A DNA stretch of 64,000 nucleotides from Macrophomina tecta (Eukaryota; Ascomycota; Dothideomycetes; Botryosphaeriales; Botryosphaeriaceae): positions 4,216,001-4,280,000 of the forward strand of contig JAKSGN010000007.1 of assembly GCA_024180945.1 (NCBI GenBank). Direction: 5' to 3'. This document shows positions 46,101-56,861 of this stretch, piece after piece. The position numbers were made by a program, and so were the translations under genes. The notes beneath the pieces are model-generated. The model was not told the origin of the DNA and did no database searches. It saw only the letters and a list, made by a program, of their open reading frames with translations. Numbering within the stretch: the stretch's first letter is position 1; every line of letters begins with the position of its first letter.

Positions 46101-47073
46101 TTACCCCACCTTCTCCTTCTTCAAATCATTCACCACCATGTACCTCCCAATGCCAATCCACCCCCACCGAAACCAAACCATCTGGCTCTTGTGCGCCTGT
46201 ACCATCGCGCCCTGCGCCCTCCTCACCTCCCGCGGCCCGCTCACGAACATCAGTGGCGTCGGGAACGCGCCGACCTCTTTCTTGCGCAGCAGCGTCGCCG
46301 CCACAGTCGCCGGCGCGTCCAGCACGCTCGCGTACTTGCGCGCGAGCCCCACGCTCGTCAGCGTGTACAGCTTGATCGGGCACTCCCACCCGGGGTGCCG
46401 CTGCATGAGGGCCTTGAGGAACGCGTGCGCGCCGTGGTACAGCGAGCGGTGGTTCGGGTGCGCGGACACGCCGTGCGCGTCAAAGGTGAGCAGGACGTCG
46501 ATGGTCGCGGCCGGGGCGCGCGCGGCCGGCGTCGTTGTCATGTTCGGGGCGAAGGCTTTGGAGAGCAGGGCGGTGAGGTGTTTTGGCGACCAGGTCGCGG
46601 TCATGGAGTCGGGGAAGTTGCTGTGTGGGCGCGATGTCAGTGTGTAGGCGTTTGGGGGGGGGAGGGGAGTGGAGTGCAGCGCGTACTCGTCTTCGATGAC
46701 TAGCATGTCGTCTTCGCTGCGCAGGCCGAGGAGCATGCCGCTTTTGAGGAGTTCTTGCTTGCGTGTCTCGCCGAGGCCATCGGCGTTGCCTGTGCGGGAG
46801 CATGGCGGTCAGCATGTTGTGGCGGTACTATAGGGTGTATAGCTTTCAGGACTGACCGCTCGACAAGCATAGGATCTTGAGATGGTTCCCCAGCTCTGGT
46901 CGTGTCAGGGCCTGTATCGTAGGCGCGAAGAACATGGCTTCGTCGTCAGGGTGGGCGATCAGCAGCGCAATGCGCTTGCCCTCCAGCGTAGGTAGCGAGC
47001 GGCTCATGTGCACCGTGTACACCCACAGCGCGGCGACTAGGATAGGGACGGCGGCCCAGGTGAGCCAGGACAT
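46101..47073 (-). CDS. N-acetylglucosaminyl-phosphatidylinositol de-N-acetylase (PIG-L/GPI12)
   Basis: Second step of GPI-anchor synthesis: removes acetate from GlcNAc-PI on the cytosolic face of the ER. Exons (minus) 47073-46857, 46789-46687, 46620-46101; introns 67 and 66 bp; 279 residues. One N-terminal membrane segment (WAAVPILVAALWVYTV, residues 6-21) is followed by the zinc/catalytic motif AHPDDEAMFF (A40-F49), then GLRSEDDMLVIEDD and the second metal motif HGVSAHPNHR. The C-terminus reads MVWFRWGWIGIGRYMVVNDL, as in fungal homologues. Length fits the family (250-300). It is divergent from the small membrane-protein gene at 47477, 403 bp away, and convergent with the tyrosinase gene. 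Confidence 0.92.
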
Positions 47074-47476
47074 CTTGAGAAGGTGCTGTTGGCGCGAATC
47101 TGATGAGCTCAGCGCTCAATGGCTGGGGAAAGAGCGGAAGCGATGGTGTTGACCTTCATAGTATCCTGGGGACGCGCGGAGAAAAAGGTGGGCTAGGGAG
47201 AGCTGTAGCTCCGGCTGAATGGGAGCTGCTGCTGTCTGGACCCTGACGTCGCCCGGCCCATGGCCACTCGGCCGCTCCGATCGTCGGGAGCGTTTCTTGT
47301 GGAGACGCCGAACTGCAGTCCAGCTTTCCGGCCCGCGTCCGCAGAGCCGCGGGAGCTCGTAAACTATTCATAGCTCCCGACAGAGCTCACTAGCTTCCAC
47401 ATCACCACACCCGCACCCCTATACGGTCGCCTGTCGCCCATCTCTTCGACCGAAGTATCCCCTCAAACCATTCGCC
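47074..47476. promoter_or_regulatory. bidirectional promoter, PIG-L / small membrane protein
   Basis: 403 bp between two divergent start codons of housekeeping-type genes; no TATA box seen. Confidence 0.45.
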
Positions 47477-48214
47477 ATGGCGGATACAGACCCCCAACCC
47501 CGCAACCGCAAGGAACGCCGCGCCGCCGCAAAGGCCGCCGGCGCGCCTCTCTCCTCCGCAAAGGCGCCCAAAGCCTCCAAGATCGACTACTCCAAGCTGC
47601 CCGACGACCACGCGACGGAGAACGAGCTGGGGATCCCCATGGCCATGGCCGACTTCTCCGGGCCCAAGGGCAAAACCCTCTACGAGATCGCCGACGAGCG
47701 CATGCGCGAGCTCAGCCGCACGGGCAAGGACGTGTCGAGCCTGGAGGGCGAGGAGGTCGAGTTCCCCATCGACGGCGTGCGCGTGACCAGCGACGAGGAT
47801 ATCGGGCCCGGCGCCGAGGCTCTGCTGTACGCCTTCACGCTGAGCACGGTGCATTTCACGCTGGATGTGCTGGTGCACAATCAGTATCGGGAGGAGATCG
47901 AGTGGAAGGAGATTTGGGGCAGGACCGCACAGGTGGCGCCGATATTGTGGTTTACCGTGTACTTGTTTAAGACGGCGACGGCAATGCGCTTCCCGAGGGC
48001 GAGGCAGGCGTTCTTCTTCGCGACGGCTGTGGCTGCGGGTTGCTACTGCGTGTATGCCGGGAACATGTTTGGGTATTACGCGGTCATGAAGAGGGCGCCG
48101 CCGGTGGGGGTGCTATGGATTTGGACAGTGGTGGAGATGGAGAAGTGGTATGCTGCGGCGAGTGTACTCATAGTATTTGGCTATACGTGGTGGAACAAGT
48201 TTGGGTTGTATTGA
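47477..48214 (+). CDS. conserved fungal membrane protein of unknown function
   Basis: Single-exon gene of 245 residues. The first 40 residues are basic and Ala-rich (RNRKERRAAAKAAG), then a soluble acidic region (YEIADERMRELSRTGKDVSS), then from about 110 four hydrophobic segments: LLYAFTLSTVHFTLDVLV, VAPILWFTVYLFKTATAM, FFFATAVAAGCYCVYAG and YAAASVLIVFGYTWWNKF. This layout recalls conserved Pezizomycotina proteins annotated only as domains of unknown function; I cannot name a role. It ends at the C-terminal NKFGLY without a sorting signal that I recognise. The 3' end faces the glyoxalase II gene 170 bp away. Confidence 0.8.
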   Translation: MADTDPQPRNRKERRAAAKAAGAPLSSAKAPKASKIDYSKLPDDHATENELGIPMAMADFSGPKGKTLYEIADERMRELSRTGKDVSSLEGEEVEFPIDGVRVTSDEDIGPGAEALLYAFTLSTVHFTLDVLVHNQYREEIEWKEIWGRTAQVAPILWFTVYLFKTATAMRFPRARQAFFFATAVAAGCYCVYAGNMFGYYAVMKRAPPVGVLWIWTVVEMEKWYAAASVLIVFGYTWWNKFGLY

Positions 48215-48384
48215 TGCGGCTTCGCAGTCGGTCAAGCATTGCATTGCGTCGGAGTTTAGAGGTCTTGCTTATCACAATGCATATCACAGGCGCCAAACTG
48301 AGGCACTTGATCTTTCTTCTCGGCATCAGAGGTAACACTAGCCGCAAGAATCACACGACGGCCATTTTTATTCTATCTACATGC

Positions 48385-49308
48385 CTACGACTTGTTCTTC
48401 ATCTCACGGAGAGCAGCCATGACCTCGATCGGATCTGACTTGCCGACGACCTTGTGGATCTCAGGGTCCTCGAAGTCGGTTAGTTGACCATGCGTGAACA
48501 GAATCATTACTGGAGACTTACATCGACTCTCATGAAAACGTTGTGCTTCTTTTCATCTCCAATAGTGAACTTGCCCTGCGTCTGCTTGTTCTCCTGCGAA
48601 AAAGTGTCCAGCTTCGAGATGGCATCGTTCTGGAGGACCTTCTTGCAAAAAGCGACATTTCCCTTGGTGTACTCGTGGCCGGGGAAAACCTTGGTATCAT
48701 CCGGCAATGCGGCAAGGGTCTCGTTCAGTGCCTTGTGCATCTCCTCGGCGTTGCCCTCGAAAAAGCGTCCGCATCCACCGATGAACAGCGTGTCTCCGGT
48801 GAAAACAGCCCTGTCGTTGCCATCCTCAAAGAAGTAGCAAATACTGTCCTGAGTGTGGCAAGGCGTATGCAGCGCCGTGACCTTGATGCCCTCGCCAATG
48901 GTGAACGTCGACTTGTGTGCAGGCGTCTCCGTCTTGTGCGCGCAGTCCTTGCCGCCAACAATGGGCAGCTTGTAGTGCTTCAGGATCTCGCCGTTGCCGC
49001 CGGCGTGGTCGTGATGGTGGTGCGTGTTGATGATCTTCGAAAGCTTGATTGAGCCGCTCTCGGTCTGTTGCTTGAGCACGGGGAGCACCCTGGGCAAATC
49101 CAATCAGCGATTGCTTATTCAAGGTCACGGTAGGACCTACTCCGGAGGGTTGGCTGGGTCAATGATCACCGCGTCCTTGGTCTTGTCGTCGGATACGAGG
49201 TAGGCATAGTTGTTGCCCGTCCCCTCCCCTAGCGCGCCGAGAGTTAGCAGTTGTGCACCTTGGTGGTGGTGACATCGACCTACACATCGGAATCGATTGG
49301 ATATGCAT
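48385..49308 (-). CDS. glyoxalase II (hydroxyacylglutathione hydrolase)
   Basis: Metallo-beta-lactamase-fold enzyme that hydrolyses S-lactoylglutathione to lactate and glutathione, completing methylglyoxal detoxification; cytosolic here, as no transit peptide is seen. Exons (minus) 49308-49284, 49228-49141, 49089-48522 and 48468-48385; introns 55, 51 and 53 bp; 254 residues. The first exon is only 25 bp (MHIQSIPM), continuing EGTGNNYAYLVSDDKTKDAV. Metal motif THHHHDHAGGN, then HTPCHTQDS, FTGDTLFIGGCGRFFEG and FPGHEYTKGN supply the remaining ligands. The C-terminus DPEIHKVVGKSDPIEVMAAL forms the small helical substrate domain. It is divergent from CSL4 with 398 bp between starts. Confidence 0.94.
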
Positions 49309-49706
49309 GGTGCGTGCGGTAGATAGCTATGTCCCAGTCAGCCGTCACCCAGAGCTCAGTTGGTTCGAAACTCACCCTGGCAGTCGAGCGAAAAGCGGAT
49401 TGGTACGGCGCTCTCTTAATTACAGTAGCGAGAAAACTCATGAGGAGGAAGGACAGCGGCGAGAATTGAGTAAGCGCGGGCGGAGAGCATCGTGAACGCG
49501 AAAGCTTCCGCCCCGCTCCGGCTGACTTCGTCTCGCGCCGGCTCGTCACGACAAGACGTCATCCGGCGGTACCTAATCTTAACCCCGCGCAAGCTCCACC
49601 CCACGTGATCTCAAAATTCACCGCGTCCAGCGCGGAACAAACCCTCTGTCGAGATCGCTATTCCCTCCGCAGCAACGATTCGGCTCCGCCACCCCCCCGG
49701 ACCACA
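49309..49706. promoter_or_regulatory. bidirectional promoter, glyoxalase II / CSL4
   Basis: 398 bp separating two divergent starts; rich in CG dinucleotides near 49500-49600; no TATA box. Confidence 0.45.
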
Positions 49707-50396
49707 ATGTCGCTTCCAGCCCTCGCCCTCCCCGGTCAGCCGCTCGGCGCATCCTCCAAATACGCGCCCGGCCCAGGCGTCCACATCCACGATGCGCAGC
49801 TCTGCGCCTCGTTGCTCGGCCCTGTCAGCGAGACCAAGCCGCTGAAGCGCGCCGCCGCTGCTGCCTCGACGACTACCTCGTCAATTTCCGCTCTCTCAAT
49901 TGCCCGCCCAAGTGCGCAGACCGGCTCCGCGTACGCGAGCATTGGCGCGTCGAACATTTTGCCTGAGGTGGATTCGATAGTTTTGGCGCGTGTGACCCGC
50001 TTGACGCCGAGGCAGGCGACGGTGGAGATACTGGTCGTGGGCGAGACTGTGTGCAGGGAGGGCTTTCAGGGTATCATTCGGAGGGAGGATGTCAGAGCGA
50101 CGGAGAAGGACAGAGTGAAAATTGGGGATATGTTCAGGGTCGGGGATATCGTGAGGGGTGTCGTGGTGAGTGGCTTTCCTTGAAGCAGCGACTATCTGTC
50201 GGTCGAGTTGCTAACATGGCCGAAGATCTCGCTGGGAGACCAGTCGAACTACTACCTGTCCACAGCAACCAACGAGCTTGGCGTCGTAATGGCTAAGAGC
50301 GAGGCAGAGAACCAGATGTATCCAATCAGCTGGAAGGAGTTCAGGGATCCGAAGACTGGCCTCACCGAGAGCAGGAAGGTTGCAAAACCTTTCTGA
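49707..50396 (+). CDS. exosome complex subunit CSL4
   Basis: Cap subunit of the RNA exosome, nuclear and cytoplasmic 3'-5' RNA decay. Exons 49707-50165 and 50226-50396 with a 60-bp intron (GTGAGT to AAG) give 209 residues. The N-terminal domain begins LALPGQPLGASSKYAPGPGVH (family: PGQ-L with YxxGxGT). The middle VDSIVLARVTRLTPRQATVEI is the start of the S1 RNA-binding fold, followed by GFQGIIRREDVRATEKDRV. The C-terminal rubredoxin-like part reads ISLGDQSNYYLSTATNELGVVMAKSE, typical of CSL4, but has no Cys zinc ligands, as is usual in fungi. An Ala/Ser/Thr linker (about 50-65) is an insertion. Confidence 0.93.
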
Positions 50397-51310
50397 GCCT
50401 GTTTGGCACGCATCATGGCGCAAACAAAGTATAGCGAGGCCGCCGCGCAGCGGATCGCTCGACAACACCGTGACCAGCGCTCCAAGGTGGTAGGCAAGGT
50501 GGAGTTGCAACAGGCACCACAAACCCGCATGGTGGCCTACAGCTGCTTCCATGATGGAAGACTGGGAGCGGTGTCAGCAATGCGGTCGTATGATCAGACG
50601 GAAATTGTCGAAAGGGGCGGGTCCCATTTTTCTATTCATACAGATCCAAAGATGCCCCGCAGTAGGTTGAGGCTGTGTTCGGGGCCGCTGGCGTGGAGCA
50701 CGCATCTAACGAAAAGGCGGAGCGAAAGGCAGACGCGGCGATCAGCCCTGCTTACAGCTGAGCCTTGAGTAGCGCATCGAGGATGCAGTGCTCCACTCCG
50801 CTTGAATTACTCCACCAGATCGCTGAGGCGTGATATCAAAATCGATTGAGCTTATGTTATCTTGTTGCATCGGGATCGCTGACTTTCTCGATGTGTTCCT
50901 GGAGGGAAAAAGCGTTGCAGGTACTTACCCAAGTATAGCCCTTCCGATTTGCGCCCATGCCTCGAAGCACGCCTTGCCATGCAAGCTGACAGGGTGCTCG
51001 CATTCGTTGGACTCATGCACTCGAGCAAGCATATGTCTTTTCCCATGGGCTGCTTCGCGCGCCTCGTTCATGGGACACCCCTTCACTCTTGTGAATAAGC
51101 CGGCTGGCCAATGTTATTGCGCCACATTTTAGATATATCTCCGGACAGGCACCGAAACTCTGTGTAACTGCGGCGGCGGCTGAGCAGCAAAGCCGCCCAA
51201 AGACTAGAATTTGGAGACTCGATCCAATCTGCGCTGCATATCAGATTCCAGACTCTTGCTGATTTCATCGCGCCGTACGATCCATCTCTGCCTGGCTTCT
51301 TGTCATCAAC
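50397..51310. other. intergenic, no gene recognised
   Basis: Between CSL4 and the broken HET gene; only short overlapping frames. Confidence 0.55.
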
Positions 51311-53054
51311 ATGTCTACACACTACAAGGTTGCGAACCAAAATCTCCCTTGGATAAGCCTGCGAAGCGAAAGCGAGTAGACGACGGCCGCCTTGAGACGC
51401 AACATCCAGGTTCTCGCACATACTCGCATTTATCGGACAGGAAGCTACACCCTCAAGCGCCTGGAAACGACCGACTTTGCCGGATATGTTCCAAACTGGA
51501 TCTGGAGCGCTACTTGCAGCAGGAGGTCAAAGTGACGGGAGCGGGGCGCCTAAAAGATTTCGCGGATCCTACTTGCCTCTTCTGTGCCCTGCTATCGAAG
51601 GCATTGTCTCTGAATTGGCCGGACGGTTGTCAACAACAAGAACAGCCCCCAAGATTGCTCTTTTTAAGAGCAGGAGTTGGCATCATTCTATTCTCAAAGA
51701 AGGAGGGAACATCAAACATGAGCCTCGCGAGCTGCGTTTGATATTGGCAGTCGATGGGTTTCCGCCCGGATACTTACCTAGGAGACCCAAACTCAAAGTT
51801 GAAAGAGACTCACCCCGATTTGTACGGTTGGAGCTGGGGAGCTCATTAAAAAGCAGCTCAACACAAGTGAACAACCTTGCGACGCCTTCGGCATCTTACC
51901 TTCGCCGGTCGATTGGGCAGTTCTTGGACACGGACTTGGTCGGGAGATGGATAAGCACCTGCAAGAACCACGATCACTCCAAGGAATCAGAAAACTTATT
52001 CAGCAGCCATCTTTCTGGGAATCGCCAAGGGTCCCGCCTTATCCATGTCATCAACGAATGTCTGGTGCAGCAACAGACGGTTTGCGAGTACGCTGCGCTC
52101 TCATACGTCTGGGGGAACTGCAGTGCATCTTCTCTGAAGTGCACGCGACAGAACGTCTCACAATTATCTAAAAGTCATGCCGTTGAGGAAGAGAGCCTGG
52201 CTGCCATCACTAGCAAGACAATTCCGCTCACGGTATGACGCGCCATGCAACTCGTCCGCGATATCGGTTTGCGGTTCCTCTGGATCGATGCGCTTTGTAT
52301 CATCCAAGACGATGAGGATGAAAAGAAACGCCTCATTCACGGAATGGATCGAGTTTACGAAGGTGCTACCTTAACAGTATTTGCTGCTGCCGGTCTCGAC
52401 GCCGCCGAAGGCCTACCTGACATCCGGGCTCGAGATGAAAGAATACATGAAGCGTCAACATGGGTCAGACATGCGCATAACTCCTTGGAGCTTGCACTTG
52501 CCTGTCCCACTTTGGTAGAGCAAGTCCGGAAATCCCGCTGGGACACAAGAGCTTGGACCTACCAGGAGCAATGTCTTTCAAAGAGATGCTTGTACTTCAC
52601 CATGCACGAAGTTTTCTTCGTCTGCAAGGTTTCACACCGCAGAGAAGGCTACGAGCTAGAGCGTCTCAAGCTTGATGGCATAGTGCGGCATGGCCCTCCC
52701 ATCTGAAGCTTACGGCCTACAGACATACGTGATCACGACTCCACACCATATCTCTGCCTCACAGATCAACAAGCATCCCGGGGAATGAGTCAGTACTTTG
52801 ATGCCGTATCCGCCTACAGCAGGAGGGAGCTAAAACCACCCACTCTACTAGACTGGTGGCATTTAGTACAACGAAGGCGCTCGAGAGCCGGGGCACCTGT
52901 GACATCTACTTCTTGTGTGCGGAAGTTCGAGATGGCTTTTTTATTCGGACGGGGATTGGAATCGTCAGGTCTTGGGCGTATAAAAACTTTATGGGATGCC
53001 TTGAGCCCGGAGGTTTTTGAAACATGCGAGTGGAAGTTCGTGAGACTGCGGTAA
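51311..53054 (+). pseudogene. broken HET-domain (heterokaryon incompatibility) gene
   Basis: HET proteins trigger cell death when unlike fungal strains fuse. All three HET blocks are legible in one frame: YAALSYVWG (about 52090), FLWIDALCIIQDD (about 52270) and TRAWTYQEQCLSKRCLYF (about 52550). The frame is cut by TGA at 52236-52238, just before the second block, and by TGA at 52704-52706. Upstream, the Cys-containing N-terminal region (CRICSKLDLERYL, PTCLFCALL) is in a different frame, and the only well-placed ATG (51311) is in a third; so at least two frame changes are present too. No GT-AG intron removes the first TGA without deleting the second block. After 52785 the frame reads on (YFDAVSAYSRREL) and then loses similarity. 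Sequencing error is a possible alternative for single lesions but not for all. Confidence 0.78.
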
Positions 53055-54972
53055 TGGTTAAGATCTCCTGCCTGAGGCACTGAAATAATGCGCTGTTAGA
53101 TTTTCAATCTGATCACGTCCCAGCAGCAGTGAAATACGTCCGTAGATTTGGTGCGACACAGATGATAAATGACTCCAGATTCATGTATCTCCAGCCTCCT
53201 ACGACAGCCACCCACAATCCACCTAATACATGGCGAGCCCCATCCATCTCCGCTGCACTACCAACCATCCTCCGCCTAACTGATAAGTGGTGAATCTTGG
53301 CACCCTTCCTCGCCCCTCCCACAAACTCCACCATCCACCGCCTCCTCCGCGCAAACATTTACCCAAAGCAGACAGCCGACGACAATCAGCCGCGTTGCCA
53401 TTATTCGCCAGGCCCACCTCCACACCCCTCCCCTTCCATAGCCAGCGGCTCGCACAGACTCGCTCCCTTTCACAAGCGGTCACAAGCTCCGGCCAAGAGG
53501 CTGCGCGCAGACAGGGAGAAACGGACAAGGAGTCCGGCGTACATGGCGTACGCGTACGGGCGAAGAATCTGACAATCAAGCGCCCTTACACCGTACTACA
53601 ATGTTGGGCAGCATCGGCGACTCCAGAGCCGCAACTGAAACCTTCCCCCCCCCCCCCCCAAAAAAAAAAAAAAAAATACCCCGATGCACGAAAAACTCCA
53701 GCGCTCTCACACCGCACCCTCCGCCCCCGCCGTGACGGTGCCAACACCAATGCCAACACTCCAGCAAGACGGCGCCCACGCCGTCCCCCGATCCGCACGG
53801 CACATCCGCCTCCGCACTGGTCAATCCCGCCATTGCTCGAAAGCGCAGCAGCGGCGGCGGTGGTGCGAAGAACAATAGAAAAGACGCGCAGAAGAGAGAC
53901 ATAAACGGCCCTTCTCCAGCCGCACGCCGAGCCCATTCCCGGCACCTGTCCTTGGCGCGCAGGCTCGGCACTTCCGCCAAAAGGAAAAGATGCCGGGCGG
54001 CGGCTCTTGCCAGCGCGAATCCCGCGTTTCCGCTTCCGCCCGACATGTAGAAGAGTGGAAACCAGAGTTTCTCTTGATACGACGGGATGATGATGCGGAC
54101 GACTGATGCCCGGTTTTGCCGACGGGGGGGAGGTGAGGCAGGCTTTGATCGCTCGTCGACCGGTTTCTTCTTTTTTATTTTTTTTTTCCCTCTTCGCCTC
54201 CGTCAAGGGAAGAGGGGAGAATGTCGGAGCTATTTCCAGCCACGCAGGAAGCGTTCAAAACCAGTGGCCAGCAACCGCCCACAGTCAAAGCAACGGCGGA
54301 CACGCGGCGTCGAGGGCTCGAAGCTCCCTAGTCCCATGGCGGTGTCGAGGCGGCTCGCCAGCGATCTGGCGAACCGGCGGGGCGGCGGCAGGTTCGGCAT
54401 GATCGGCAAACGCTCGGAGCTGAGGGCGCCATGGGGCCCCCCGGAGTGGATGTGAACCAGCAAAACAACTGCAGTCGACTCAGTTGCGACGCGAGGAAAG
54501 GGTCAATCGTTGGCCGGAAGAGGGCGATCGGAGTTGAGAGTGAAGCGGGAAAAGAGCGGGGCGGGACGGCGCGGGCGATGTTTCCTAGAAACGATTGACC
54601 TTGATGTCAGAGCCTCGCATATGTTTCGTGCGCATGTATGAGTCTTTGGGTAGGAAGCGGGTCTGTGTGAGAGGGAGGGAAAAAAAATAATAAGCCAAAC
54701 GAGAGGCCAGATAAATTTTAGTGCCTCAGCCCCTCCACAGCGCGCCGACTCACACAATCTTTCGACTCATTTGATTGACCAACCGTCTCCCCTCCCCCGC
54801 GAGCAATCATCAGACGATTTTCAACAAAACCGTCCTGGTGCTGCTCCAGAGCCAAAGTTCAACCTTCCCGCATACGTCACTAGCTTCCCCCGCGGGCCCC
54901 CTCCCCCCCTCTTCAGCCTCACACGTATCGTCATCGCTTGTTTACCCCGCCGTTGCCCGCGTGTTGTGTTGA
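53055..54972. other. intergenic and upstream region of the transporter gene
   Basis: No gene seen. Plus strand is C/T-rich at 53290-53480 and again at 54770-54960 just before the transporter start. A C15-A18 tract lies at 53645-53677. Frames up to 206 codons are low-complexity. Confidence 0.55.
53645..53677 (+). repeat. C15-A18 compound homopolymer
   Basis: Fifteen C followed directly by eighteen A in intergenic DNA; the same order (C run then A run) occurs at 35941-35968. Confidence 0.9.
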
Positions 54973-56757
54973 ATGCATCCCACAGCTGCATCGTGCGACC
55001 CCATCCGGATGGGGCCTCCATGGCTGCACCCCGTGAAGGCGTCGACCCAGGACCCCAACGACTCCCAGGCGACCCTGTGCGGACGGCCGCCATGGATGAC
55101 GGGCCCTCCCACCTCCAGCAGTCCCGGCATCGATCCGCAGATCGACAGCATCCCCGTGGAGGTGTGTCCGCACGGCAACGGCAGCCAGGCCATGGGCGGC
55201 ATCCTGCAGCCCTTCAACGCCATCACGCCCGAGATCTCCGAGAAGCCGTCGCCCGCGTCGTCGGACAGCGGGTCGATTCGCGATCCGCGGGATGCGGATG
55301 GAGAAAGGCGGTCGTCGTGGTTCATGGGCCTGGTGCACAACTTCACTCCGTCCTGGGTACGTTCTCACTCTCCCCTCGTTCCTAGCTCTTTCTTAAACCA
55401 TTCTGAAAACCTCTCTGGAGATTGAATAATGGTGAAGAAGAAGAAGAAGAAGAAGATGATGATGATGATGATGACTCACACGAAAACCGCAGTACTCCAT
55501 AACCATGGCGACCGGCATGGCCGCGCTGATCCTGCACGCTCTGCCCTACCAGAATCAGACAGTTGCTGTGCTGTACACAATAATATTCATTCTTAATGTC
55601 TTCCTCTTCGTCGTCATTTCCATCCTCGCCATCTTGCGGTACGCGCTGTATCCGCAGACGTGGGGCGTGATGATCCGGCACCCGGTGCAGTCCCTCTTCC
55701 TCGGATGCTGTCCCATGGGCCTGACAACCGTCATCAACATGTTCATCTTCGTGTGCATTGAGGACGCTGGGTGGGGCAAGTGGGCGTCCAACCTCGCGTG
55801 GGCGTTGTGGTGGGTTGACGTAGTGATGGCTGTGGCTTGTTCTTGTGGGCTGCCGTTTTTGCTGTAAGTCGTTCCTTGGTGTTGCATCGGCGACATGGCT
55901 GATAGGGACAAAAAGTATGCATGTGCATCAAGTCGACCTCCCTTCGATGACGGCGGTGTGGCTGCTTCCAGCTGCTACCCCAATTGTGACGGCGTCGAAC
56001 GGCGCAACAGTGGCGTCGGCGCTGGCCAACTGGAACCAGCAGCATGCACTCTGGACTCTGATGGTCAGCTACGTGCTGTGGGGAATTGGCCTTCCCATGG
56101 CTGTCGTGACGCTTGGCATCTACTTCCATCGGTTGACGATGCACAAGTTGCCGCCGCGAGAGGTAATCATCACCGTTTTTATGCCGGTTGGACCTCTAGG
56201 CCAGGCCAGCTTTACCATCATGAATCTTGGAAAGATGGCACTGGAGCTATTCCCTAAAGTAAGTCGTGACCAACCTCGCTCTTTGCGAACCACGCGCTGA
56301 CCCATCTAATAGACCGGCTCCATCCACCCGATGGCTGGAAGCGTCTTCTACATCGTCGGTTTCGGCACGGCGATTGTTCTCTGGGGATTCGGCCTTGTGT
56401 GGCTGTTCTTCGCCATCGCGTCAGTGACGCGCTCCAGATTCCCCTTCAACATGGGGTGGTGGGGATTCACATTCCCGACTGGCGTGTACGTCCTGGCAAC
56501 CCTGCAGCTGGGAGTCGAGCTACCCTCGGCCTTCTTCGACATCCTCGGAACGGTAAGTCGATGGTCCCGAATGCCCGTGGCAATCGCGTTGCTAACCGTG
56601 CACCACCAAGGTCATGGCGGTGATCGTCGTCCTGATCTGGTTCCTCGTTGCCGTGATAACGCTGAAGAGGAACTTGATCGGCGACGTCAACTTCGCCCCA
56701 TGCTTCCTCAGCTCCCGGCGGCTACGGCGGAAGTGCGAAGTGTCGGACAGGGTGTAA
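54973..56757 (+). CDS. SSU1/Mae1-type transporter (TDT family; sulfite efflux or dicarboxylate)
   Basis: Plasma-membrane carrier of the tellurite-resistance/dicarboxylate transporter family. Exons 54973-55356, 55493-55863, 55916-56258, 56313-56552, 56611-56757; introns 136, 52, 54 and 58 bp; 494 residues. A cytoplasmic N-terminus of about 115 residues leads to NFTPSWYSITMATGMAALI, the family's first membrane segment. Further blocks are LFLGCCPMGLTTVINM, QVDLPSMTAVWLLPAATPIV, FMPVGPLGQASFTIM and the late MGWWGFTFPTGVYVLATL. About ten membrane segments are visible. SSU1-like sulfite exporters share the GPLGQ and WWGFTFP-type motifs, so sulfite efflux is the better guess; malate uptake (Mae1) is the alternative. 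A GAA/GAT microsatellite lies in intron 1. It is convergent with the F-box gene, 104 bp away. Confidence 0.88.
55434..55474 (+). repeat. (GAA)n(GAT)n compound microsatellite in intron 1
   Basis: About eight GAA units run into about seven GAT units, ending 18 bp before the 3' splice site of intron 1 of the transporter gene. Confidence 0.85.
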
Positions 56758-56861
56758 TTGGCAGGAGGAGAAGACGATAATGAATCGAATATCTGTTCCA
56801 CTTCCACAACTGTCCACGTGCTGTGCGCGAAAAAAAGAGAAATAAACAAAGCCAGCCGCTC

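Noticed and set aside
51477..52238. Treating the HET region as a complete gene with introns that remove the stops
   Set aside because: No GT-AG pair of usual size removes the TGA at 52236 without deleting the adjacent conserved WIDALCI block, and the N-terminal part lies in another frame.
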